Assembly (NCBI RefSeq): GCF_036195325.1
Contig: NZ_CP108101.1
Span: forward strand, 6,882,001 to 6,946,000
Direction: 5' to 3'
Source: Streptomyces sp. NBC_00234
GTDB taxonomy: Bacteria > Actinomycetota > Actinomycetes > Streptomycetales > Streptomycetaceae
DNA: 64,000 bases
Part shown: positions 24,189 to 33,810 of the stretch, one piece after another
Numbering within the stretch: the stretch's first letter is position 1
Layout of the letters: the number at the start of each line of letters is the position of its first letter
Program-made: the position numbers and the translations under genes
The notes under the pieces: generated by a model
Databases searched by the model: none
What the model saw: the letters and a program-made list of their open reading frames with translations, nothing else
What the model was told of the DNA's origin: nothing

Positions 24189-27061
24189 GTGACGGACCAT
24201 TCGCTGCCCTTCCGCGACCCGCAGCTGCCCTTCGCCCGGCGCACCGACGATCTGCTCCGGCGGCTCACGCTCGACGAACGGATCGCGATGCTCCACCAGT
24301 TCGCTCCCCCGGTGGAGCGGCTGGGGCTCGGGGCGTTCCGAACCGGCCAGGAAGCACTCCACGGAGTCGCCTGGATGGGCCCCGCGACCGTCTTCCCGCA
24401 GGCCGTCGGACTCGGCGCGACCTGGAACGACGAACTGGTGCGCCGGATCGGTGAAGCCGTCGGCAACGAGGTCCGGGCCAAGCGCGCGGAGGACGACCGG
24501 GTCGGCCTCAACGTCTGGGCCCCGACAGTGAACCTGCTGCGCCATCCGCTGTGGGGCCGCGGCGAGGAGGGGTACTCCGAGGACCCGGCGCTGACCTCCG
24601 CCATTGCCGTCGCGTACACCCGGGGGCTGCGCGGCGACGACCCCCGCTACTGGCGTACGGCCCCGGTCCTCAAGCACTGGCTCGCCCACAACAACGAGAC
24701 CGACCGCGACACCGCCTCCTCGTCGGTCCGCCCGCGGGTGCTGCACGAGTACGACCTGCGCGCCTTCCGCGATGCCGTACGGGCGGGTGCGGTCGCCGGT
24801 GTCATGCCGGCGTACAACCTGGTCAACGGCCGTCCCAACCACGTCTCGCCGCTCCTCGCCCAGCAGCTGCGCCGCTGGACCGACCAGCCCCTCGTCGTCT
24901 GCTCGGACGCGGGGGCGCCGTCCAACCTCGTCGACTCCGAGCACTACTTCGACACCCACGAGGAGGCGACCGCCGCCGCCCTGAAGGCCGGTGTCGACAG
25001 CTTCACCGACCACGGCCAGGACTCCGCGGTGATGACCGGGCGCATCCGGGACGCGCTGGCCAAGGGGCTGATCGACGAGAGCGACATCGACACGGCGGTC
25101 CGCCGACTGCTCTCCCTGCGTTTCTCGCTCGGCGAGTTCGACCCCGACCTCGACCCGTACGAGGCCATGGCCTGCTTCGACACGGCCGGGCACCGGGCCC
25201 TCGCCCAGGAGGCCGCCGAGCAGGCGGTGGTGCTGCTCGGGAACGACGGGCTGCTGCCCCTCGAACCGGTGGCGGGCCGGACCGTCGCGGTCGTCGGACT
25301 GCTCGCGGACGCCTGCAAGCTCGACTGGTACAGCGGCACGCTCCTGCACCGCTCGACCCCGCTCGACGGACTGCGGGAACGGTACGGCGCCGAGAACGTC
25401 CTGTTCGCCGAGGGCGCGGACCGGGTCCGGCTGACGTGCGCCGAGGGCCGGCTCCAGGTCCCCGCGACGGACGAGGCCGCCGACCGGGCGCGCGGCGCCG
25501 AAGGGGCACTCGACCCGGCGCTGCTGGCCGGACGCACCGATCTGCCGCCGCGCTCACCTGCGGGGAGCTCGGCACCGAGTTCGCGCTCGTCGACTGGGGC
25601 GACGGCGTCCTCACGCTGAGGACCGCCGGGGGCCGCTATCTGTCGGTCGCGGACGACGGCTACGTACGGGCGTCCGCCGACGAACCGGGAGGCTGGGTCG
25701 TCCAGGAGACGTTCCGCCTGGAAGCGGTGGAGGGACACGACGGCGGGCACCGCCTTCTGCACATCGGGACAGGTGGATACGTGTCTGTCGCCGCCGATGG
25801 GGCAAAGGTTGCCGACTCCGGCGAAAAACTTTCCGCCGCCCGCGGCACCGTCTTCGAGGTGGAGATCGTCGAGCGCGGCGAGGACGCCGTGGCCCGGGCC
25901 GCCGCAGCCGCCGACACGGTCGTCGTCGTCGCCGGGAACGACCCGCACATCAACGGCCGCGAGACCGAGGACCGCACCACGCTCGACCTGCCCCCGCAGC
26001 AGGAGCGGCTGTGGCGGGCCGCGCACACCGCCAACCCGCGCACGGTCCTCGTGCTGACCTCCGCGTATCCGTACGCGGTCGCGGAGGCCGCGGCCACCCT
26101 GCCCGCCCTGCTGTGGACGGCGCACGGCGGTCAGGCCGCGGGCACCGCGCTCGCACGCGTCCTCGCCGGTGACGTGTCCCCGGCCGGCCGGCTCCCGCAG
26201 ACCTGGTACGCCGGCGACGCCGACCTGCCGGACCTGCTGGACTACGACATCATCGGGTCGCGGCAGACCTACCTCTACTACGAGGGCACCCCGCTCTTCC
26301 CCTTCGGCCACGGGCTCGGGTACAGCGACTTCACGTACTCCGGCCTGGCCGCCGCGCGGGAGGAGGACCGGTTCCGGGTCTCGCTCACCGTCACCAACAC
26401 GGGCACGACCGCGGCCGACGAGGTCGCCCAGCTCTACGTGCGGGCCGAGGGACCGGCCGACGGGCTGCCGCTGCGCACACTGGTCGGCCACCGCAGGCTG
26501 CACCTCGCGCCGGGAGCGGGCGAGCGGGTCGAGTTCCTCGTCCCCGTGACGGACCTCGGCCACTGGAGCGTGGCGCACGACCGCTGGACCGTCGAGCCCG
26601 GCGCGTACGAATTCCTGGCGGGTGCCTCCAGCGCCGATGTCCGGGCCGGTGCCACGGTGGTCGTCGACGGCGAGCCGTCCGGCCCCCGGCCCGTCCTGGA
26701 GCGCGGACTGGGGGCGGCCGACTACGACGAGCAGCGGGACACGGTGATCGTCGACCGTGCGAAGGAGGACGGGGACGCGGTGTCCCCGGCCGGTGAGTTC
26801 GGTCAACTGCTCTTTAGAGAATGCGACTTCGGGGACGGTGTACGGGCCGTCTCGGTGTCGGTGGCCGGGCAGGGGTCCGTCGTGGTGACGGTGGACGGAG
26901 TGTCGGCGGACCTCACGGTCCCGGGCGGTGAGGGGCCGTACGACGTACGCACCCATGACGCGGAGTTCACCGTCCGCGGAGTCCACGACGTACGCGTCGC
27001 GCTGCACGGCGGCGTACGCCTCGCCCACCTCGCCTTCGTATCCGGCATGGAGTCCTCATGA
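24189..27061 (+). CDS. GH3 beta-glucosidase with inserted fascin-like domain; frameshifted as given
   Basis: One ~957-residue GH3 protein is read in two frames, switching between 25540 and 25560. Frame one (24189 to about 25550) holds the TIM barrel: KHWLAHNNETDRD and the nucleophile D240 in VCSDAGAPSNL. Frame two (about 25556-27061) begins with a beta-trefoil, fascin-like insertion (ALVDWGDGVLTLRTAGGRYL; HIGTGGYVSVAADG). It continues with the second GH3 domain (VVVVAGNDPHINGRETEDR) and a fibronectin-III-like domain (AADEVAQLYVR). Both parts are otherwise intact, so the shift is recent or a base-call error. There is no signal peptide: it would remove glucose from imported oligosaccharides. 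Its stop overlaps the GH31 start (ATGA). Confidence 0.85.
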
Positions 27062-29334
27062 AATTCACCGACGGCTTCTGGCTCATGCGTGAGGGCGTCC
27101 GCGCCTGCTACGCGACCGAGATCCGTGATCTGCGCGCCGAGGACGACCGGTTCACCGCCTACGTGGCGGTCAAGCACGTCGCCGAGCGCGGGGACACGCT
27201 CAACACCCCGCTGATCAGCGTCGATTGCTTCTCTCCGGCCGAGGGGGTCATCGGCGTACGCGCCACCCATCACGCCGGAAGGGCGAGACGCGGGCCCGAC
27301 TTCACCCTCCTGCCCGACGCCGGTCCCGTGCCGCCCGCCCGCGTCCGCCGGGACGGACCGGTCACCGAGCTCACCAGCGGTCCGCTGACGCTGCGCATGG
27401 ACGGCGACGGCCCATGGGGCATGACCTTCCTCGACGAGCAGGGGCGGCGTCTCACCGGCGTCGACACCAAGGGAACCGCCTTCGCCACCACACCCGACGG
27501 CGCACACCACATGATCGCCCAACTCGCCCTGGCCGTCGGCGAGAACGTGTACGGCCTCGGCGAGCGCTTCACGCCGTACGTCAAGAACGGCCAGAGCGTG
27601 GACATCTGGCAGGCCGACGGCGGCACCAGCAGTGAACAGGCGTACAAGAACATCCCGTTCTACCTCTCCTCCCGCGGTTACGGCGTCTTCGTCAACCACC
27701 CGGGCAAGGTGTCCTTCGAGGTCGGCTCCGAGTCGGTCGGACAGGTGCAGTTCAGCGTCGAGGACCAGTCGCTGGAGTTCTACGTCGTCGCCGGGCCGAC
27801 GCCGAAGGAGGTGCTGGCCCGCTACACCGCGCTGACCGGCCGGCCGGCGCTGCCGCCGGCCTGGTCCTTCGGCCTCTGGCTGACCACCTCGTTCTGCACC
27901 TCGTACGACGAGGAGACCGTCACGTCCTTCGTCGACGGCATGGCCGAGCGCGACATCCCCCTCACCGTCTTCCACTTCGACTGCTTCTGGATGCGCGAGT
28001 ACCAGTGGTCGGACTTCCTCTGGGACCCGGACGTGTTCCCCGACCCGGAAGGCATGCTGGCCCGGCTCAAGGAGCGCGGGCTGAAGATCAGCATGTGGAT
28101 CAACCCGTACATCGCGCAGAAGTCCGCCCTCTTCGCGGAGGGCGCCGAACACGGCTACCTGGTGCGCAGACCGAACGGGGACGTCTGGCAGTGGGACCTG
28201 TGGCAACCCGGCATGGCCCTGGTCGACTTCACCAACCCGGCGGCCCGTGACTGGTACAACGCCAAACTGCGGGTCCTCCTCGACCAGGGCGTCGACTGCT
28301 TCAAGACGGACTTCGGCGAGCGCGTCCCCACGGACGTCGTCTGGCACGACGGCTCCGACCCCGAGCGGATGCACAACTACTACGCGCAGATCTACAACCG
28401 CACCGTCTTCGAACTCCTGGAGAAGGAGCGCGGCCACGGTGAGGCGGTGCTCTTCGCCCGCTCGGCGACGGCGGGTGGCCAGCAGTTCCCGGTGCACTGG
28501 GGCGGCGACTGCTTCGCCTCGTTCACCGCGATGGCCGAGTCGCTGCGCGGCGGCCTCTCCCTCAGCCTGTCCGGGTTCGGCTTCTGGAGCCACGACATCG
28601 GCGGCTTCGAGGGCACGCCCGACCCGGAGGTCTTCAAGAGGTGGCTCGCCTTCGGGCTGCTGTCCTCGCACAGCCGGCTCCACGGCAACGTGTCCTACCG
28701 GGTGCCTTGGGCGTTCGGTGAGGAAGCGGTCGATGTGGCCCGGCAGTTCACCCTCCTCAAGCACCGGCTGATGCCCTATCTGTACGGAGCGGCGGCCGAG
28801 GCGCACCGCACGGGCGTACCGGTGATGCGGCCCATGCTGATGGAGTTCCCCGAGGACCCGGCCACCCGCACGCTGGACCGCCAGTACATGCTCGGCCCCG
28901 ACCTGCTGGTCGCCCCGGTCTTCTCCGCCGACGGGGACGTCGAGTACTACGTCCCCGAGGGCACCTGGACCTCGCTGCTCACCGGCGAGCGGATCACCGG
29001 CCCGGCGTGGCGCCGGGAGACGCACGGCTTCGACAGCCTGCCGCTGCTGGTGAGGCCCGGAGCCGTACTGCCCTGGGGCGCGGACGACCAGCGGCCCGAC
29101 GGGGACTGGCTGGACGGGCTCACCCTGCGGGTGTTCGGCCCGGACACCCCGGCCGTCGAGCGCACCGTTTCCGTACCGGACCTGTCGGGTGTTCCGGCCG
29201 CCGTGTTCCGTGTCGTCCGGGACGGGGACACCGTGCGGGTGACGGCGGAGGGGACGGACAGGGCGTACCGCGTGAGCGCCGAGGGCTCCGGTGCGGCGGG
29301 GGAGGGGTCCGGAACGGTCACCGTCGCCGTCTGA
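27058..29334 (+). CDS. GH31 alpha-xylosidase (YicI-type)
   Basis: 758-aa GH31 enzyme. The nucleophile D418 lies in CFKTDFGERVP and the acid/base D484 in HWGGDCFASF, each offset by two from E. coli YicI. Other family blocks are GLGERFTPYVKNGQSVDIWQ, FHFDCFWMREYQWSDF and GFGFWSHDIGGFEG. There is no signal peptide. YicI-type enzymes release alpha-1,6-linked xylose from the non-reducing end of xyloglucan oligosaccharides, which is the step needed before GH3 can act. The ATG overlaps the GH3 stop (ATGA), so the two are coupled. Xylose released here would be used by XylA/XylB at 40.7-43.6 kb. Confidence 0.94.
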   Translation: MKFTDGFWLMREGVRACYATEIRDLRAEDDRFTAYVAVKHVAERGDTLNTPLISVDCFSPAEGVIGVRATHHAGRARRGPDFTLLPDAGPVPPARVRRDGPVTELTSGPLTLRMDGDGPWGMTFLDEQGRRLTGVDTKGTAFATTPDGAHHMIAQLALAVGENVYGLGERFTPYVKNGQSVDIWQADGGTSSEQAYKNIPFYLSSRGYGVFVNHPGKVSFEVGSESVGQVQFSVEDQSLEFYVVAGPTPKEVLARYTALTGRPALPPAWSFGLWLTTSFCTSYDEETVTSFVDGMAERDIPLTVFHFDCFWMREYQWSDFLWDPDVFPDPEGMLARLKERGLKISMWINPYIAQKSALFAEGAEHGYLVRRPNGDVWQWDLWQPGMALVDFTNPAARDWYNAKLRVLLDQGVDCFKTDFGERVPTDVVWHDGSDPERMHNYYAQIYNRTVFELLEKERGHGEAVLFARSATAGGQQFPVHWGGDCFASFTAMAESLRGGLSLSLSGFGFWSHDIGGFEGTPDPEVFKRWLAFGLLSSHSRLHGNVSYRVPWAFGEEAVDVARQFTLLKHRLMPYLYGAAAEAHRTGVPVMRPMLMEFPEDPATRTLDRQYMLGPDLLVAPVFSADGDVEYYVPEGTWTSLLTGERITGPAWRRETHGFDSLPLLVRPGAVLPWGADDQRPDGDWLDGLTLRVFGPDTPAVERTVSVPDLSGVPAAVFRVVRDGDTVRVTAEGTDRAYRVSAEGSGAAGEGSGTVTVAV

Positions 29335-29384
29335 GCAGGCAAGGCATCCGTACCGAGTGCGCCCGTGCGCTCACACAGCGTCGA

Positions 29385-29427
29385 CGGCCCGTTGGGCGGC
29401 CCCTCACCAGGGGTCCCCGGCGGGCCG
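29385..29427. terminator. Compound hairpin after GH31
   Basis: CGGCCCG (29385-29391) pairs with CGGGCCG (29421-29427), enclosing an inner GGCCCCT/AGGGGTC stem. It lies about 50 bases after the GH31 stop and likely ends the GH3-GH31 transcript. Confidence 0.55.
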
Positions 29428-29457
29428 CCGTGCTGTTCCCGGCCGTGCGGCTGCCCG

Positions 29458-29475
29458 GAGTGAGCCGCGTCACTC
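29458..29475. promoter_or_regulatory. Inverted repeat GAGTGA-N6-TCACTC before the betaine operon
   Basis: GAGTGAGCCGCGTCACTC is a perfect 6-bp dyad with a 6-base centre, 140 bases before the aldehyde dehydrogenase start. Size and place suit a dimeric repressor site, but no cognate regulator is encoded nearby. Confidence 0.4.
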
Positions 29476-29614
29476 AGCGTGAAGTTCCTGGCATACATTC
29501 CGTCCGACCGGGGAGGGGTCCAGGCCGCTGGTGCGGCCGGACCACGGTCGCCCGCGTACGCGCCCCGGCCGATCCGGCAGGGGAGCATTTCGGGTACGGA
29601 AGGCAGATCAGGAC

Positions 29615-31117
29615 ATGGCGGCGCTCGACACCATTCATATCGACGGCATGTGGCAGGCCGCGGCGTCAGGCGCGACGCGCGAGATCCTCGACCCCGCCGA
29701 CGCCACTGTCCTCGCCCTCGTCGCCGAGGGCGGCACCGAGGACGCCGACCGGGCGATCGCCGCCGCGCGCCGCGCCTTCGACGACGGCCCCTGGCCCCAC
29801 CGGCCCGTCGCCGAGCGCGCCGGACTGCTGCGCCGCGTCGCGGATCTCCTCCAGCGCGACCGCGAGGAGATCGCCCTCGTCGAGAGCCGCGACACCGGCA
29901 AGACGCTCGAAGAGGGCCGCGTGGACGTCGACGACGTGACCAACGCCTTCCGCTACTTCGCCGACCTCGTGATGAACGAGAGCGGCGGCCGGGTCGTCGA
30001 CGCCGGCGACCCCGACGTACACAGCATCGTCGTGCACGAGCCGGTGGGCGTCTGCGCCCTGATCGCCCCCTGGAACTACCCGCTCCTCCAGGCCAGCTGG
30101 AAGATCGCCCCCGCACTCGCCGCGGGCAACACCTTCGTCCTGAAGCCCAGCGAGGTCACGCCGCTGTCCACCGTCCACCTGATCCGGCTGCTCTCCGAGG
30201 CAGGACTGCCGGACGGCACGGCCAACCTCGTCACCGGTGCGGGCGACCCGGTCGGCGCGCGTCTCTCCGCGCACCCGGACGTCGACCTCGTCTCCTTCAC
30301 CGGCGGACTCGCCAGCGGCACCGAGGTCGCCCGGGCCGCCGCCCCCACCGTCAAGAAGGTCGCGCTGGAGCTCGGCGGCAAGAACCCCAACATCGTCTTC
30401 GCCGACGCCTGCGCCACCGAAGCGGACTTCGACACCGCCGTCGACCAGGCGCTCAACGCCGCGTTCTTCCACAGCGGGCAGGTCTGCTCCGCCGGATCCC
30501 GGCTCATCGTCGAGGAGTCCGTGCGCACGCGCTTCGTCACCGAGCTCGCCCGCCGCGCCGACGCCATCAGGCTCGGCAGGGGAACCGCGGACGGCGTCGA
30601 ATGCGGACCGCTCGTCTCCGCGCAGCAGCTGGCCAAGGTCGAGGCGTACGTCGCCTCCGCGCGCGAGGAAGGCGCGGTCGTCCGCTCCGGCGGCGCCCGC
30701 CCCGAACCCTCCGCGGTACGGCCCGTGGGCGGCTACTTCTACCGGCCGACCGTCCTGGACGGCTGCCACCGCGAGATGAAGGTGGTCCGCGAGGAGACCT
30801 TCGGCCCGATCCTCACCGTCGAGACCTTCCGCACCGAGGAAGAGGCCGTCACCCTCGCCAACGACACGGACTACGGCCTCGCGGGCGCCGTCTGGACCAC
30901 CGACGCGGGCCGCGCCCGCCGGGTCGCCGGACGGCTGCGGCACGGCACCGTCTGGATCAACGACTACCACCCGTACCTCCCGCAGGCGGAGTGGGGCGGC
31001 TTCGGCAAGTCCGGTACGGGCCGCGAGCTCGGCCCCACCGGGCTGGCCGAATACCGCGAGTCGAAGCACATCTACCAGAACCTCAACCCGCGCCCCCAGC
31101 GCTGGTTCGCCGGCTGA
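29615..31117 (+). CDS. betB: Betaine-aldehyde dehydrogenase (aldehyde dehydrogenase family)
   Basis: 500-aa NAD(P)+-dependent aldehyde dehydrogenase. Family blocks are APWNYPLLQASWKIAPALAA, FTGGLASGTEV, the general base E in KKVALELGGKNPNIVF and the catalytic Cys in FFHSGQVCSAGSRL. They are followed by EETFGPILTV and GTVWINDYHPYLPQAEWGG. The last, with a Y-H-P near the cofactor exit and PQAEWGGFGKSG, resembles betaine aldehyde dehydrogenases. The ATG at 29615 gives the usual family N-terminus. It is followed by choline dehydrogenase and a betaine/choline-type importer, which supports oxidation of betaine aldehyde to glycine betaine, an osmoprotectant. Confidence 0.88.
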   Translation: MAALDTIHIDGMWQAAASGATREILDPADATVLALVAEGGTEDADRAIAAARRAFDDGPWPHRPVAERAGLLRRVADLLQRDREEIALVESRDTGKTLEEGRVDVDDVTNAFRYFADLVMNESGGRVVDAGDPDVHSIVVHEPVGVCALIAPWNYPLLQASWKIAPALAAGNTFVLKPSEVTPLSTVHLIRLLSEAGLPDGTANLVTGAGDPVGARLSAHPDVDLVSFTGGLASGTEVARAAAPTVKKVALELGGKNPNIVFADACATEADFDTAVDQALNAAFFHSGQVCSAGSRLIVEESVRTRFVTELARRADAIRLGRGTADGVECGPLVSAQQLAKVEAYVASAREEGAVVRSGGARPEPSAVRPVGGYFYRPTVLDGCHREMKVVREETFGPILTVETFRTEEEAVTLANDTDYGLAGAVWTTDAGRARRVAGRLRHGTVWINDYHPYLPQAEWGGFGKSGTGRELGPTGLAEYRESKHIYQNLNPRPQRWFAG

Positions 31118-31186
31118 CCGCCACTCCACCCCCTGTTCGCGGCACGTCATACGCGCAAGCACCTTGCAGAAGGAGCAGTGACACCG

Positions 31187-32752
31187 ATGCACCCGACCCC
31201 CCGCACAGCCGGGCCCGAACCCGCCGACTACGTGATCGTCGGAGGCGGCACGGCCGGCTCGGTCATCGCCTCCCGCCTCACCGAGAACCCCGACGTCACC
31301 GTCACCGTGATCGAGGGCGGCCCCACCGACCTCGGCCGCGACGACGTACTCACCCTGCGCCGCTGGCTCGGGCTGCTCGGCGGCGACCTGGACTACGACT
31401 ACCCCACCACCGAACAGCCGCGCGGCAACTCCCACATCCGCCACAGCCGCGCCCGGGTGCTCGGCGGCTGTTCCTCGCACAACACCCTGATCAGCTTCAA
31501 GCCGCTGCCCGGCGACTGGGACGAGTGGGCCGAGGCGGGTGCGGACGGCTGGGACGCCGCGTCCATGGACCCGTACTTCGCCCGGCTGCGCAACCACATC
31601 GTGCCCGTCGACGAGAAGGACCGGAACGCCATCGCCCGTGACTTCGTCGACGCGGCGCAGGCCGCGGCCGGAGTCCCGCGCGTCGAGGGCTTCAACAAGA
31701 AGCCCTTCCACGAAGGCGTCGGCTTCTTCGACCTCGCCTACCACCCGGAGAACAACAAGCGTTCCTCCGCCTCCGTCGCCTACCTCCACCCGCACATCGA
31801 GGCCGGTGACCGGCCGAACCTCACGATCCTGCTGGAGACCTGGGCCCACCGGCTGGAGTTCGAGGGCCACCGGGCGACCGGGGTGCACGTCCGTACCGCG
31901 GAGGGCGAGGAGCTGCTGCTGCGCGCGAAGCGCGAAGTGATCGTCTGCGCGGGCGCGGTGGACACGCCCCGCCTGCTGATGCACTCCGGAATCGGTCCGA
32001 GGAAGGACCTGGAGGCGCTCGGCATCCCGGTCGTCCACGACCTGCCGGGTGTCGGCGAGAACCTGCTCGACCACCCCGAATCGGTCATCGTCTGGGAGAC
32101 CGAGGGACCCATCCCGGAGAACTCCGCGATGGACTCCGACGCGGGCCTGTTCGTGCGGCGCGACCCCGAATCCCGGGGCCCCGACCTCATGTTCCACTTC
32201 TACCAGATCCCCTTCACCGACAACCCGGAGCGCCTCGGCTACGAGCGTCCCGAGCACGGTGTCTCGATGACCCCCAACATCCCCAAGCCGCGCAGCCGGG
32301 GCCGCCTCTACCTCACGAGCGCCGACCCCGAGGTCAAACCCGCCCTGGACTTCCGGTACTTCACGGACGAGGACGACCACGACGGCCGCACGCTGGTCGA
32401 CGGGATCAAGCTCGCCCGCGAGATAGCGAGGACCGAACCGCTCGCGCACTGGCTCAAGCGCGAGGTGTGTCCCGGCCCCGAGGTCACGTCCGACGAGGAC
32501 ATCAGCGAGTACGCCCGGAAGGTCGCGCACACGGTCTACCACCCGGCGGGCACCTGCCGGATGGGCGCGGCCGAGGACACCGCGGCCGTCGTCGATCCCC
32601 AGCTGCGCATCAGGGGGCTCGCATCCATCCGGATCGCCGACGCCTCCGTCTTCCCGACGATGCCTGCGGTGAACCCGATGATCGGCGTCCTCATGGTGGG
32701 CGAGAAATGCGCGGAACTGCTCGGTTCGACCACTGGAGGCGATGTCCGATGA
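31187..32752 (+). CDS. betA: Choline dehydrogenase-like GMC oxidoreductase
   Basis: 521-aa FAD-dependent GMC oxidoreductase. The N-terminal dinucleotide motif is YVIVGGGTAGSVIASRL. The GMC signatures are RVLGGCSSHNTLISFKP and CAGAVDTPRLLMHSGIG. The C-terminal catalytic His region is HTVYHPAGTCRMG, followed by IADASVFPTMPAVNPM. The ATG at 31187 lies 11 bases after AGGAG; the GTG at 31178 is too close to it. With the preceding aldehyde dehydrogenase it would convert choline to glycine betaine in two steps. Other primary alcohols remain possible, since GMC enzymes are diverse. Its stop overlaps the next start (ATGA). Confidence 0.85.
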   Translation: MHPTPRTAGPEPADYVIVGGGTAGSVIASRLTENPDVTVTVIEGGPTDLGRDDVLTLRRWLGLLGGDLDYDYPTTEQPRGNSHIRHSRARVLGGCSSHNTLISFKPLPGDWDEWAEAGADGWDAASMDPYFARLRNHIVPVDEKDRNAIARDFVDAAQAAAGVPRVEGFNKKPFHEGVGFFDLAYHPENNKRSSASVAYLHPHIEAGDRPNLTILLETWAHRLEFEGHRATGVHVRTAEGEELLLRAKREVIVCAGAVDTPRLLMHSGIGPRKDLEALGIPVVHDLPGVGENLLDHPESVIVWETEGPIPENSAMDSDAGLFVRRDPESRGPDLMFHFYQIPFTDNPERLGYERPEHGVSMTPNIPKPRSRGRLYLTSADPEVKPALDFRYFTDEDDHDGRTLVDGIKLAREIARTEPLAHWLKREVCPGPEVTSDEDISEYARKVAHTVYHPAGTCRMGAAEDTAAVVDPQLRIRGLASIRIADASVFPTMPAVNPMIGVLMVGEKCAELLGSTTGGDVR

Positions 32753-33810
32753 CCACGACCGACACCCCTGTCTTCGCCGTCAGGAACCTCTGGAAGGTCT
32801 TCGGCCCCAAGGCCGGCCGCATCCCCGGCAGCGAGCACGCGGACCTGCCCCCGGCCGAACTGCGCGAACGCACCGGCTGCACCGTCGCCGTGCGGGACGT
32901 CTCCTTCGACGTCCGCAAGGGCGAGGTGTTCGTTGTCATGGGCCTGTCCGGCTCCGGCAAGTCCACCCTCGTACGCTGTCTGACCCGGCTGATCGAGCCG
33001 ACGAGCGGCGCCCTGGCCATCGACGGCGAGGACGTCCTCGCCATGGACCGCACGCGCCTGCGCGAACTGCGCCGCCACCGCGCGGCCATGGTGTTCCAGC
33101 ACTTCGGACTGCTTCCGCACCGCACCGTCCTCGACAACGTCGCCTACGGTCTGGAGATCCAGGGCCTGAGCAAGGACGAACGGCGCCTCAAGGCGGCCGA
33201 ACTGGTGGAGAAGGTCGGCCTGTCCGGCCTCGAGAAGCGGCGGCCCTCCCAGCTCTCCGGCGGCCAGCAGCAGCGCGTCGGTCTGGCCCGCGCCCTCGCC
33301 GTCGACCCGTCCGTCCTCCTCTTCGACGAACCCTTCAGCGCCCTCGACCCGCTGATCCGCCGGGAGATGCAGGACGAAGTCGTCCGGCTGCACCGCGAGG
33401 AGGGCCGCACCATGGTCTTCATCACCCACGACCTGAGCGAGGCGCTGCGCCTGGGCACCCGTATCGCGCTCATGCGCGACGGCGGCATCGTCCAGCTCGG
33501 CACCCCCGAGGAGATCGTCGGATCACCCGCCGACGACTACGTCCGCGAGTTCGTCCGCGACGTGCCGCGCGAACAGGTCCTGACGGTCTCCACCGCGATG
33601 CGGCCCCCGGCCGTCGGCGAGGCCGACCGCGGTCCGGCACTCCGTCCCGACGCCACCGTCTCCGAGGCCATCGAAGCCGTCGCGCGGTCCGGCGACCCGG
33701 CGGCCCGCGTGATGGACGACGGCAGGCTCGTCGGCGTCGTCGACCACGCGTGCCTCCTCGGGGTCGTCGCCGGCACGGGGGCCGCCGCCTCCCCGGAGGT
33801 GGCCGCCTGA
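32749..33810 (+). CDS. Glycine betaine/choline ABC transporter ATP-binding protein
   Basis: 353-aa ATPase of the ProV/OpuAA type. Walker A is GLSGSGKST (residues 65-73), the signature is LSGGQQQR, Walker B is VLLFDEP and the H-loop is VFITHDLSEA. The N-terminal extension before Walker A (WKVFGPKAG) is typical of the betaine/proline family. The C-terminal ~85 residues form a single, shortened CBS-like region (DATVSEAIEAVARSGD, then RLVGVVDH), the module that senses ionic strength in OpuA. It is coupled to both neighbours by overlapping start and stop codons. Confidence 0.92.
   Translation: MTTTDTPVFAVRNLWKVFGPKAGRIPGSEHADLPPAELRERTGCTVAVRDVSFDVRKGEVFVVMGLSGSGKSTLVRCLTRLIEPTSGALAIDGEDVLAMDRTRLRELRRHRAAMVFQHFGLLPHRTVLDNVAYGLEIQGLSKDERRLKAAELVEKVGLSGLEKRRPSQLSGGQQQRVGLARALAVDPSVLLFDEPFSALDPLIRREMQDEVVRLHREEGRTMVFITHDLSEALRLGTRIALMRDGGIVQLGTPEEIVGSPADDYVREFVRDVPREQVLTVSTAMRPPAVGEADRGPALRPDATVSEAIEAVARSGDPAARVMDDGRLVGVVDHACLLGVVAGTGAAASPEVAA

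Noticed and set aside
31178..31186. GTG 31178 as the choline dehydrogenase start
   Set aside because: It is only two bases from the AGGAG, too close for initiation; ATG 31187 is better placed.
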